Source of the DNA: Theristus sp. LFF4_11
Lineage: Eukaryota > Nematoda > Chromadorea > Monhysterida > Xyalidae
Assembly: GCA_030248135.1 (NCBI GenBank)
Contig: JASANC010003287.1
Coordinates: forward strand, 62,001-126,000
DNA: 64,000 bases
Direction: 5' to 3'
Every line of letters starts with the position of its first letter. The stretch's first letter is position 1. The position numbers were made by a program, and so were the translations under genes. Below the pieces are notes generated by a model. It saw only the letters and a program-made list of their open reading frames with translations, was not told where the DNA came from and made no database searches. Of the stretch, positions 38,985-49,283 are shown in pieces.

Positions 38985-40374
38985 TGTCACGATTTTATTT
39001 CCCCGTGTTTTTATTTCCCCGTACGGGGATTTTACCATGGTGCTAAATCCCCGTACGGGGAATGGGCTATGGTGTTAATTCCCCGTAGCCGTTTTAAAAA
39101 CCCCGTATGCAGTATTTCCAAATCCAGCTGAATACAGGCTGTCACATGCCCACAATACATCGTGAATCCGTGTGCGGTGCAAATGGTAACGTATCACAAA
39201 TATCACTTCAACAATAATGTGAAATAAAGAGAACAACGTGGACGCAAAGAGAAAAACACGTATCGTGTGAATTACGTAATGGTTGCTGGCCAGTGGCCAC
39301 AGAAGTGAAACACTCACTAACTAGTGTGGCATGTTCACCCAGGTGCATAATTACGTCACAGTTATCGATACATGACTACACAAAATGTCCCAGTCATGGA
39401 CCGTTTTGCATTTGCAGACTGTTTTATTCATGCTGTTCGGTTGGTAACGTTTTAGATTGTTCAGTGCTTTGTTGATAACGGTTCGATTCAATGTTACAAT
39501 ATTCTTGTTTTGACTGTATCAGCAATCACTTGGTCCAACTAGCCCTTTACGAAAGCTTTTTTTCTCTGTCAATTTTGTTTCGTTTGCTCTGCTGGATTGT
39601 TTTCACTCATTGAACATTTTCAAACGTGTTTTTGTTTTACTTTTTGGTTCTGAAAGTGCACTTCACCCAATTTTTTTGCTAGTCACCAAGCAATGGATCC
39701 GCAGCTGTACCAGGAGGTTGTCACGTATTTGACAAGTCCAGAAAATGATTGCATTTATTCGGATTGGGTGCTGAAGCAGCACGTCGAAGGCGGCCAAAAC
39801 AAGCGACACGTGAAAAAGGACTTCAGGGTGCGATATGCGCCTTACACGTACGAAGAAGGATTTCTCTACAGGACGAAGCGCGTCCGACACAAGTTGGAGG
39901 ATGGCGAACACGTGTGTGTTCTGAATCACATGACTTATTCACTGAATCCTGAATTTATACAATTTGCGTTGTTGTTGTTTTGTTCTATGCTATTTATTCA
40001 AAAGTGTTTTATTTTTGTTTTTTCCCCCAAAAACAACACTGCTTTTTGTGTTGTTCGAATTGCACATGTGCTCCTCACTTTGCACCTCTTTCTCACACGT
40101 GACAAATTTATTTCCTCAAGTGTGCTCCACGTCCTCTTATTTCTGCATGTGAGTAAAATGCACACTACGATTTGCACTGCACCGCACACGGATTCGCGTT
40201 GTATTGTGGGCATGTGACAGCCTGTATTCAGCTGGATTTGGAAATACTGCATACGGGGTTTTTAAAACGGCTACGGGGAATTAACACCATAGTCCATTCC
40301 CCGTACGGGGATTTAGCACCATGGTAAAATCCCCGTACGGGGAAATAAAAACACGGGGAAATAAAATCGTGACA
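38985..40374. mobile_element. Ginger-like element B (1,390 bp) abutting element A
   Basis: Same termini and CCCCGTACGGGG subterminal palindromes as element A, in direct contact through one shared CCGG (38981-38984); another CCGG follows at 40375-40378. The left arm 38985-39290 and right arm about 40155-40374 match those of A. Between them lies an ORF fragment (separate entry). B looks like a longer, less deleted relative of A. The shared CCGG suggests that one copy inserted into the target duplication of the other. Confidence 0.8.
39693..40217 (+). pseudogene. Integrase-like transposase N-terminal fragment inside element B
   Basis: The frame opens MDPQLYQEVVTYLTSPEND and runs through HVKKDFRVRYAPYTYEEGFL and YRTKRVRHKLEDGEHVCVL. 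A short segment 'K.FR.r...y...eG.LYR.....R' before a polar turn is typical of the region preceding the zinc-binding HHCC module of Ginger and KRBA2/GIN1-type integrases. After about residue 88 the frame passes into DNA shared with the non-coding arm (CAATTTGCGTTGTTGTTGTTTTG also at 38718 and 39960), giving hydrophobic nonsense. No DDE catalytic core is present, so this is a truncated, non-functional transposase remnant. The family link is from memory of the pattern and is moderate. Confidence 0.5.
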
Positions 40375-40432
40375 CCGGCACATCGCACGGGTATGGTGCA
40401 GACAATCAAGACTCGTATCAAAGTTGCACCTA

Positions 40433-40584
40433 CAGTCGAACTCGATAACATATCCAACCAGCTGATTGGTTGGTCACGTGATGCATGGATTCTGTGCAAA
40501 CGAAACTCCGCCTCCACAGCAATTCACGCACAGAATGCATGCATCAACCAATCAGCTAGTTGGATATGTTATGGAGTTCGACTG
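40433..40584. mobile_element. CAGTCGAACTC MITE, family 2, copy A
   Basis: 152-bp element with inverted termini CAGTCGAACTC and GAGTTCGACTG, flanked by TA (40431-40432, 40585-40586). The arms contain AACATATCCAAC and CAGCTGATTGGTTGGTCACG, so each arm carries an inverted CCAAT motif. TA duplication suggests Tc1/mariner-type mobilisation. Confidence 0.88.
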
Positions 40585-40603
40585 TATGTAATTATCATTT
40601 TTT

Positions 40604-40790
40604 AGGTTCTGCGACTCAATGGGTTTATAGGACGTGAAAGGATACTAGTTTCAATCTTCATGTGGCAAGTCACAATCGCCATCGACCCTATTTAACGGAC
40701 TCGGATCACTTTGCCAATTTTGAATTCCCGCGTCATGCATGAAATTGCTCACCTATCATTGCGCGCATTGAGTCTCGGGAGTCGGCACCA
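40604..40790. repeat. Dispersed inverted-repeat family 3, copy 1
   Basis: Starts near GGTTCTGCGACTCAATGG and ends near GCGCATTGAGTCTCGGGAG, an imperfect inversion of the start. Contains TTTGAATTCCCGCGTCATGC. A second copy, inverted, is at about 52095-52260. Confidence 0.55.
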
Positions 40791-40799
40791 AAATAAAAG

Positions 40800-42110
40800 A
40801 TCATATACCTATGAGATGCAGCTGTATACGAACGGAGAGCGCTGCGTTTCAGCTGAGTTCAGCGTTCGACTGTGGACGACGTCGCTTGCGCCTGTTTGGC
40901 CCTGCTAGGGTGGTCGGAAACGAGTGTAGCTGAATCGTCGCTGATTGACGCGCATAAAGAGCGAACTGCTGCAGTGCAAAAACACAACACGACCTCGCGA
41001 ACATTGGCCAGTTTTGCGGGCGCCAATTAATTCACCCGCTGCGGATAAACAATAACAATGGCGCTTCTCTGATAAAAAGGTGTGCGCGAAAACAACGACG
41101 ACTTTCTGTCCACTATTATTATTATTGCCCGGGCCAATCTGTCAAGCCTGCCGGAAATTGTACTCTTTCAAATTTGTGCGCTGCCTCTGTGCGTTTCTGG
41201 GTCTGACCAACTTTTTCATCTTCGTTTTCGGTCGCCCGCTTCCGGCTTTTCGAGCTCTGCCAACTTATCATCTCAGTTGGACTTTTATTATTCCTCAACA
41301 AACGTGTTGTGCGGTTTTGTCAAAAAAAAAACAATTCTGTCTCGCCCAAGTTTGCTTGCGTGTGCGTTCTTTGCGTTCTGCTTCCGAGTTGACCACCAAC
41401 AAAAAAGCGAAAACCAGCCCATATATTGTCTCGTGGAAAAACGTTGTGTTTCCGCGAAAACAATTGTTGCACAATATGGTGATTTTGTGGTTTTTGGTGT
41501 CACCGCGCCAGTCATGTGCTGCGGTAAAAAGCGTTTGACAAACTTGAACCAGTTGCTGTCATCGCTTTTGAAGTAGATCTGACCTAGACCTGACTTTTCT
41601 GTTTTCCATTTGCACTAAAACACCAAAGTCCACTAAATTGGTGTGCCAATCTTGTTTGAGCCAAGCCAATTTCAATTCAAATCATTCAAACGACTCGCAT
41701 TGATTGGCTGGTTGGAGTTGTGAAATTGTGAGGCGCACGTGAATACCTGCTGCTTAAAATTGAGCAACAAAATGAAAGTTCAAAAAACACTCACGTCAGC
41801 TTCGTGTTGCTGGTTGGCTGACACACGGTTGCTGTGACGGGGGTATCAACAAACTGAATATACGCTCACAAAGACGCAAACTCCGTCAATAAGTGATGCG
41901 ACAGCGACAGCGCAAGATTGTGATCTGCAAAAACCGGATATAAAATCACTGTTGACAACTGGGCTACACTCCGAAAACTGTTGCACTGGTTTTTTTCGGC
42001 TGCTTTCTTTCATCACCCCAGACGCGAAACAGCCAGAGAAACCCTGCCCAGTTTTTAATACTTTCGAAAATGCCAATGGGAAAGTGCCAAGATATCATCC
42101 TGCAGACCTA
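40800..42110. other. Intergenic; two overlapping open frames, coding status doubtful
   Basis: Open frames of 152 and 164 codons overlap in different frames at about 41080-41576. Because both are open over the same DNA and neither shows a family, transmembrane pattern or splice context, I do not call a gene. Confidence 0.35.
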
Positions 42111-42189
42111 AAGCGGCATTCATGAAGCATTATTAAATGTGTTAAAACATGGCTACGCAGTCGCTAAATACTGCTTCATGAATGCCCTT
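42111..42189. mobile_element. Palindromic MITE, family 1, copy 3 (intergenic)
   Basis: AAGCGGCATTCATGAAGCA on the left, TGCTTCATGAATGCCCTT on the right, with a GGCTACGCAGTCGC centre. TA on both sides (42109-42110, 42190-42191). Confidence 0.82.
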
Positions 42190-42191
42190 TA

Positions 42192-43773
42192 AGTTTTCAC
42201 TGTTGTTGCGCTGAATTTTCCATTTTCACATGAAAAGGCGTGCGATTTCGAAATAAAAACAAAGTGACAACAAAAGACATGTGAATAACGCCACGTAGTA
42301 ACATTAAAGCAAACAAGTGTGCTTTGATAAGAAAACAACTGATAAACACAAGTCGTTTACATCAAAGCACTGCAACAATGACGGCATGGACGACCTGATT
42401 GGTTTAATTTTTGCATTATTTATTATGATGCAGCAGCCAATCAGCGTGCGGCATTTTTGAATGCAGAAAGTGCATGGTTCAACTCAGCCAGATAAAAATA
42501 AACATAAAACAGCTATCTATTTACCAATGGCGCTGCAACAACCATAACAATAAAACAATAACGATTTCGCAATATCACTTTTTATCAAAGTCCACCAAAT
42601 GGTAAGTGAAGAACTAAAAAGTCAGTAAGTTGTATTTTTTTTCAAAGCGCACTGCACATATGTCGCCTGAAAACAGAGAAAACTGGCAGTTGCAAAAAAC
42701 CTTTGAATCTTGAAAGCGTCCAAACAATCATCGCGCAGCTTTTATGATGTTCACCAAATGGCATGTGTAAAGTAAACAGGACAAAACAAAACAAAAAAAA
42801 CGAAATGTGCACGGGCATCCTGTGCGGTTTCTGGTTGCGATAGAATTGAACTGTTTTGAGAACTGGTCCTGATGAAAGTTTTTCGAACAGAACAAAAAAA
42901 TGGCTGCGCTAAACCTTCTCAAAACCCACTTTTCTTTCTAAAGTGGAGAAAATTTCATTCGAGACTTTCACGAACGTTTAAAGATATACAAAGATCCATG
43001 CGCTTTGCATGCGCCGCTAACACAGGGACATACGATCAGCTTTTTTCGATTGGAACGCTTGAAAAAATCTCTCAAAATCAACCACCATCGAAACCCGGAA
43101 CAAAACAACCAGGCCAACGAACGCAGACACAAACATAAAATGGCAAGCTGTATACTGGTTCTTTGCTAAACACCAGCTAAAATTGTCCAGAGTACCACTC
43201 GGTTGGACACGACGTAAAAAAAAATATGATTTCATCCTCTCCAATTCGTGTGAGAACTGAAAGCGTGTGGCAACACAAAATACACACCAGCGCGTAAACA
43301 GCGCAGCCAGGGCTGCTCTGCCACTAGGAAGCTGGCTCACTGGAAACCGGCAGCTCCGCTTTTGTGGAACTCTAGTCAGCCATTTTCACCGTTGGCAGCT
43401 GTGTTCAAAAATTATCTTACACGATCAAAGAATGGTTTTCTGCACTGAAGATTGTTGACCTGACGAACAGCTTTGCTCACTCATACCGGTTTGACCAACG
43501 AGCATGCGTCCGATTCAAATGCAGCCAATCAGTGAACTGTTTGCAAAGGTACGTTTCCGACCGAAATGGGTGAAAATTGCACAACAGTCACAGGAAAAAA
43601 TGATAGAACGTGTGTGTGTGTGTGTGTGTGTGCGGCTGGGTACGCGTATGTATGCATGATGCAGTTTCAGTTGGGAAAAGCTGGTTCATATGTGAAGAGA
43701 GTTAGCCCATAGCACGATCAATAAAGTTGTCCTATAAATACAGCATAGAACTTAGCGCCAGTCCACAGTTCTA
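42192..43773. other. Intergenic with a short (GT)n tract
   Basis: A GT dinucleotide run lies at about 43610-43632. Otherwise no gene, RNA or structured repeat recognised. Confidence 0.4.
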
Positions 43774-43944
43774 CAGACCAGCTCTGAAACATATCCAACA
43801 AGCCGATTGGTTGGTGGTCACGTGATGCACGCATTCTGTGCAGGCATTGCTGTGCGAGGTGGAGTTTGGTTTGCATTCGCACAGAAAGCATGCATCATGT
43901 GACCACCAACCAATCGGCTAGTTGCATGTTTTAGAGGTAGACTG
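43774..43944. mobile_element. CAGTCGAACTC MITE, family 2, copy B (diverged)
   Basis: The left end is CAGACCAGCTCTGAAACATA; the right end, read back, CAGTCTACCTCTAAAACAT. The arms hold GATTGGTTGGTGGTCACGTG and its inverse. The target dinucleotide is TA on the left but GA on the right, so this copy is older or mutated. Confidence 0.78.
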
Positions 43945-44319
43945 GAGCTGGCTTTTAGCCAACGCTGCTAGCAAGCATCTGGTCTGGACTAAAGCAATTA
44001 CCAAGTCCAATGAAAACAAGAAAAACCTCACTTGTAATCGTAATTTTGGCATTATTTTGCCCATGCACTTCAGTGCTAAATAAAACTCAGCTGAACTGAA
44101 CTCTGGTTGTGGTGCTGAGAGATCAAAACAAAACCGAATCAATTTCGATAAGCCGAACCATGGTTTCGTTGTCGACCGCGAAAACTGTCCACACACATTC
44201 ACAAAAAGACCTCCACACAGCCGACGGTGGTTGATCGATTTTAATTTTTTTTCAAGTTTATCAAAACACAACAACAATGAAAATTTTGAAACAAAAAAAT
44301 ACAAATCATCATGGAACAA

Positions 44320-47300
44320 TCACCGTCGTCGATGATGTTTCGGCGATCGCGATTTCCGGCCGGATCTACGATCACCATCACCATTGTCTCTTTGTTTGCG
44401 ACGATCCACGTCTCTCGAACGAGACCTTCTAGTTCTCCCACGTTTCTCATTGTTTCTGTCCGCGGGGCTGCGACAGCGGCACGCCCGTCTTCCTACTTCA
44501 CCCGGGTGATCTGATGATCGTTTCTCGGTTTCCCGTTTTCTTGATGACACTGGTGAGCGAGACCGCTTCCTTGCATTGGAATTCTCGTGCTCTTGATGGT
44601 GGCGCTGGCAAAAAAAACAGAAAAACGTTGATTTTATCGCGTAACTGGAGTTAAATTGAAATCATGCTGTTTTTTACGTAAGCCTCAGCCGACAAATCAA
44701 TATGCCAATCACCACATAGAATCAGAATCGATCGTCAGCGTTATGGTGTTCAACCATCATCGGCTAACAGATTTTTTTTAAATGAAAAAAAAGTTCCACG
44801 AACATTTTCTCGTCGCTGATTGTCTTGGTCACGACGGCGCTCTGATCTATTCTGCGAGCCTTCAGAGGCGTTTGATTGGCCTTTCGGTCGATTTTCAAAG
44901 CGCTCTGATTGGGCCGCTAGGCCGCTTTTGTCTGCAGTGAAAATGAGATGCATATGTGCGTTGACTAAAACGAGCCGATTCAAATTCTGAACTCCCTTTG
45001 ATGATACAAGTTATAGATATTTCCACACAGAACCACAACTTTTCAAACAAATCCGCACTTCAAAACTGATAAAATCGCATATTGTTCATCGATAAAAAGC
45101 ACCGATTTGGGTCTCCGAACTACATGCTGTTCATACAGTTTCATCGGAGTTTACTGCTTTTTCGCGAAATAAAATGGATGGATGGATGTGCAGCTCAAGC
45201 GCACTCAATAATTCAGTTCTTCTCATCACACACAAAAAGCCGAACCGTTCGCTCTTTCCCACTGGTAGTTCTTTGCGACCGATTGACTGAAGTCGACGTG
45301 AATACGGCGATCGTCAATGAGCACGTTGTCCATCTTGAAGTAGGCCGCCTCGCAGTCCTCCGCTCGTTCGAACTCAACGAACGCGTACTGCAGCGAATTG
45401 CCGGTCTTGCGGTCGCGGATGACCTCGCAGCTTGCAAGGGAGAGCAATTATTGTTGCTATTTCGTGACTGATTGATTGATTCTATTCGGCACATTGTAAG
45501 TGTCTGGCATGTGCACAAGGAAAACCAGTTTCCCAACCAGCAAAGCTGCGCACACAGCCGTTGAATCTATCATGTCTCTCTTCACCTCTGTTGTATTCAA
45601 CTATAAGCTGATGATTGCCTGCCGCAAAGCAATCAGTACGTTGAATAGAAACAAAGTCGATGGTTTTTTAAATTACCATTTCACTTTGCCGAAACGCGAG
45701 AATATGATCTCGAGATCCTCATCTGAGGTGACGGAGTTCAGTTTGCACACAAACAGCACGTTGTCTGGAGGCGCTTCGTCCTCGTGTTTCAAGTCGCCAA
45801 TCTGTGTGAACACCATTAAAATTATCAAGTTATCAATCACCAATTGGCAAAATTCTATTGGACCAGCCAACTAGCATTCCAAAAGTAAAACAACCAATCA
45901 GTGCTGATTTCGCTAACGCGAAATAAGCCGACATTTCAAAAACGCGACTCTTCTGTATACCACCAATATAATTCAATTTAAAGGCCCGTTTATACTTGAC
46001 GTATGCAGACGTACGTCAGGTATGAACGGTAGTATGCAATAACATGGCACCTAAAGTGACGTGACGTGCCGTGCCGTATGCGCATACATCAGGTATACAC
46101 GGGCCTTAAATGTGTTGCTTTGCTGTGCATTTGCACAATGTGGCAATGCAATTGAAGTTTTTTTCAGAAAATTAGAAAAAAACTGCACAACTAACGATGG
46201 TCAAAATCTGTTTGCGTGCGCGAGCGTCCTTCTCCTCCATGGACTCGTGTATTTCTTCGATCGTCTTTCCCTCATCCGGATTTACGAGCTCGTCCACGCC
46301 GAGGCGATTGCTCTGAAACAGTTTCGGGCCCGTTCGTTCTCGTGGGGCATTCATGAAGCAGTATTTAGTGACTGCGTACAATCAATCTCGCTAATATATG
46401 CAACTACCTGATTGGTTGGTCATAGCAACTCACAGCGCTGATTGGTTAATCATGAGGTGTTCTCAGCGCTTATTGGTTGGTCATGATGTCATGTTTGCGT
46501 CATGTTGCATATATTTTCCAGATGGACTGTAGCTATGTTTTAATATGGCTACGCGTCATTAAATACTGCTTCATGAATGCCGCTTAATTCACCTCTTCAG
46601 CGTTTTATACCATCTTCATTCAGCACTGTAAAACACTTCCGAACAGCCTCAGTAAATCGATTTTAACGAACGTTTAATCATGACACGATCGGTCAGAAGG
46701 ACCTAGGTTACACAACATCATTGGCTTGTTCATTCAAAAGCCCCCCGGGAAGGGTTCGAACCTGCAAAACAAGGCTCATTGGAATCAGAATCTAACGCCC
46801 TAAATCGCTCGCCCACTGTTCTGTAAGATTGTCTTGTTCTTGTTGAAATCAGTTTTCTTTTTATTGCCTTAAAATACAAGAAATGCGACACAAACTTTCA
46901 ACATTTCCGGCGTGGGTGACGGCGAACGAGAAGGCACACGCAGACGTTTCGGGTCATCGAACGGATCGTCCAACACAATTGTGTGCGAGATTCTGGACAA
47001 TGCAATCGCGGGACAGGCTTTAGTGAAATAGTGAAACCACAAGGTCTACAGTCGAACTCTAAATTATCGGGAATCAGCTGATTGGTTGGTGCTTTCTGCA
47101 CAGTTGTTCCAGAGCCGCGGGGTTGGGGGGGGGCCGATATAGATAGCTGGAGCAAATTTTCCAGATAGCTAAAAAGATAGCTGGAAAATTTTCGGGGGGG
47201 GGGGCGCGGGGGGCCATGTGACTTTGGGGGGGGGGGTGGCGGTCAAAATTTTGAAATTTGATAGATAGATAGCTAAAACGCTAAAAAGCTATAAAAACAG

Positions 47301-48982
47301 CAAAATAATGCTAAAAAATACACTAAAAATCAAGTATAAACGCGTATTTTACCTAAAATTAGCGAAATTTTCAAGAATTACGAGCAAAAATGGTAAATTT
47401 TGGTCAAAAATTGACTCATTTTATGTCTTCGAAGACAAAAATTTTCAGATAGATAGCTGGCTGAGAATTTTTTTTAGATAGATAATAGCTGAGCCGAAAA
47501 AACCTGTCTGATAGAGATAGATTCGAAAAATTTTTTGGGGGGGGCGGCCGCGGCCCCCCCAGCCCCCCCCCCTAGAACAACTATGCCTTTCTGTGCAGGC
47601 ATTGCTGTGGAGCGTCGTCTGTCGTCCTGCACAGAAAGCGTGCATCACGTGACCACCAACCAATCAGCTGATTCCCTATAATTTAGCGTTCGACTGTATA
47701 TATCCACCTAGCTGCAAAATTGTCGGTGTATTCTACAACAACTGCATGCAAAGCAACTGAACAAGGACATGAGCAAAACGCGTTTACCAACCGGACGTCT
47801 TGATACGGTCGATTGTCTTCATCGCATAGCACTGCGTTTAGCTTCTCGACAATTTCAATGCCATCTGTGATCTGGGAAAATACAACAAAAATTATAATGT
47901 CAGACCCGATTCAGCAGCTATTTTACGTCACAGGTTGAGTAGGAGCATTTGAAATGGTTACTGTTTGCGCGTAATGCAGTCATTATCACAGATACCGAAT
48001 TAAAGAAAAGCCATCGCGGCCGATTGCGTTGTTGACGCTTAATTGTCACTCGTTTTCAAAAAATAAAAATGCCCCCCCGAACAACCTTTCAGTCAGTCAG
48101 TCAGTCCGTTTGATTCTACAGTTTTATTTACCTGTCCAAAGACGGTGTGCTTGTTGGCGTCCAAGTAGTCGAGCTCGTCCGCCAGTGTCACCAGGAACTG
48201 ACTGCCGTGTGCGTCCGCGCCGTTGTTCACCATGGAGACGGTCCCCACACGGACGTGACGCAACTTTGGCAACAGTTCTGCCTCGAAGTAGCTGCCGGCC
48301 TTGTTGTCATCGGTCAATTGACTGGAAACGGGTTCGGTGGCTCGAGGATAAAACGCAGTTTAAAAAAATAGCAAAAAAAATTTGAAAGAGCTGTTTTCTA
48401 CATTCAATTTGAAGAAAACAACGCCCATACAACCGTATGAACGCCACAGTTCTACGAAACAGCAAAACACGCAAAATCTGCGATGCGACGCAGCCACATT
48501 GTGCACATGACAATTGCAGTCCAGCAAAATCAGTCTAATACGAATTAAACAAGAAGCAGAGGCTTTCCGCAACACCAACCCATAGATCGACTCTCCACCT
48601 TTACCCGTGCCCGTTGGATCACCAGTCTGAGCAACGTAGCTTTCCTAAAATTCAGACACAATAAAACAACCAGAATGAACCTGAACAGTATGCACTGAAA
48701 GCCCTCTGAAACAACCAAACCAACCTCAATCGAATGGAACAAGCTGAAGTTGTAGTACTTGATTTTGCACAACTTGAGGAAGTTCAGACAACCTGAAATG
48801 AAAGTCGCAGATCGGCGTGTTGTTATAATTGCAAATTGGTCTAAGAATAAGAAAACCACTGTCCATTAACATGAAAAACTGTCCAATAACAAAGAAACCG
48901 CAGTAGACGAACATTTCGGCCGTTCCTTGACAAACAAGTCCACCACGAAGTCGCCCAGTGTTGTTTCAATCAACACAGCCAT
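44320..48982 (-). CDS. PPIL4: PPIL4-type cyclophilin with RRM and RS tail
   Basis: Eleven exons: 48982-48913, 48792-48725, 48644-48580, 48321-48132, 47871-47792, 46992-46896, 46312-46196, 45801-45677, 45430-45246, 44931-44804, 44604-44320. In phase, 469 residues (human PPIL4 492). Residues 1 to about 160 are a cyclophilin fold: [60 protein letters not shown]. The catalytic Arg of active cyclophilins is replaced (FHSIE), as in human PPIL4, so isomerase activity is doubtful. An RRM follows at about 241-320 with RNP2 LFVCKL and RNP1 YAFVEFER, then [20 protein letters not shown]. The tail is rich in Arg, Ser, Lys and Asp. Family role: nuclear, spliceosome and Pol II linked. The start follows an AG two bases upstream, so trans-splicing is possible. 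Introns 5 and 6 carry mobile elements. Confidence 0.95.
46344..46584. mobile_element. Palindromic MITE, family 1, copy 4, with enlarged centre (PPIL4 intron)
   Basis: Outer arms GGGCATTCATGAAGCAGTA and TACTGCTTCATGAATGCCGC enclose about 160 bp that contain three spaced GATTGGTT/ATTGGTTGGTCAT blocks resembling the arms of MITE family 2. It begins only 32 bp inside the intron, upstream of exon 7 of PPIL4. Confidence 0.8.
46740..46822 (-). pseudogene. tRNA-Leu-like relic (pseudo-tRNA or SINE head)
   Basis: On the minus strand, TGGGCGAGCGATTTAGGGCG resembles the D-arm/A-box of leucine tRNAs, and GCAGGTTCGAACCC downstream matches a B-box T-loop, at the spacing expected for a tRNA with a variable arm. 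The acceptor stem cannot form (AGAACAG before the A-box against TTCCCGG after the T-arm) and the anticodon stem is mismatched. It is therefore not a functional tRNA. Confidence 0.5.
47049..47696. mobile_element. CAGTCGAACTC MITE, family 2, copy C, split by a nested insertion (PPIL4 intron)
   Basis: Left terminus CAGTCGAACTCTAAATTATC with TA before it; right terminus GCGTTCGACTG with TA after (47697-47698). The arms carry GGGAATCAGCTGATTGGTTG and its inverse. A G-rich insert interrupts the centre at about 47102-47582. Confidence 0.85.
47102..47582. mobile_element. G-rich nested insertion with GATA-type repeats
   Basis: Begins AGTTGTTCCAGAGCCGCGGG and ends, read back, AGTTGTTCTAGGGGGGGGGG. The ends are therefore inverted copies of AGTTGTTC(C/T)AG followed by G runs. 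The interior repeats GATAGATAGCT-type words (about 47137, 47177, 47262, 47446, 47481) and has G tracts of 8-11. The class is unclear; a YAG-G-rich tip would suit a hAT-like element, but no direct target duplication is visible. Confidence 0.55.
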
Positions 48983-49283
48983 CGCTGATTAGTCACGAAA
49001 GCACCTAATGTGTAAAAGTGGAAAACGATTGTCAAAAAACAAATTAACTTCTGAAATACAACAGTCAATAACACGCAATGCAGCGCTTGGAAGTGGCACA
49101 CCATTTGCAGAACAAATGAAAATCAATTCGGAATTTTATCTGAATTTTTCTTCCAGTAAACAACATCTGTTAAAGGGCTGTTCAAACAATAACTTCTGCT
49201 CAACAATAACAATTAAACAATCTCAATATCTCGTGAAAACAACAAAGCAATCAATGGCTTCAACTGTAAATTTAATAATTTGA

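Noticed and set aside
41080..41576. Two overlapping 152- and 164-codon frames
   Set aside because: Mutually exclusive frames over the same bases, no recognisable domain and no splice or promoter context; kept only as a note in the intergenic entry.
46740..46822. A functional tRNA-Leu gene
   Set aside because: The A and B boxes are present, but the acceptor stem does not pair and the anticodon stem is mismatched.
47445..47663. A coding frame rich in Gly/Trp across the nested G-rich insertion
   Set aside because: The glycine-rich part is a translation of guanine runs and spans a transposon border.
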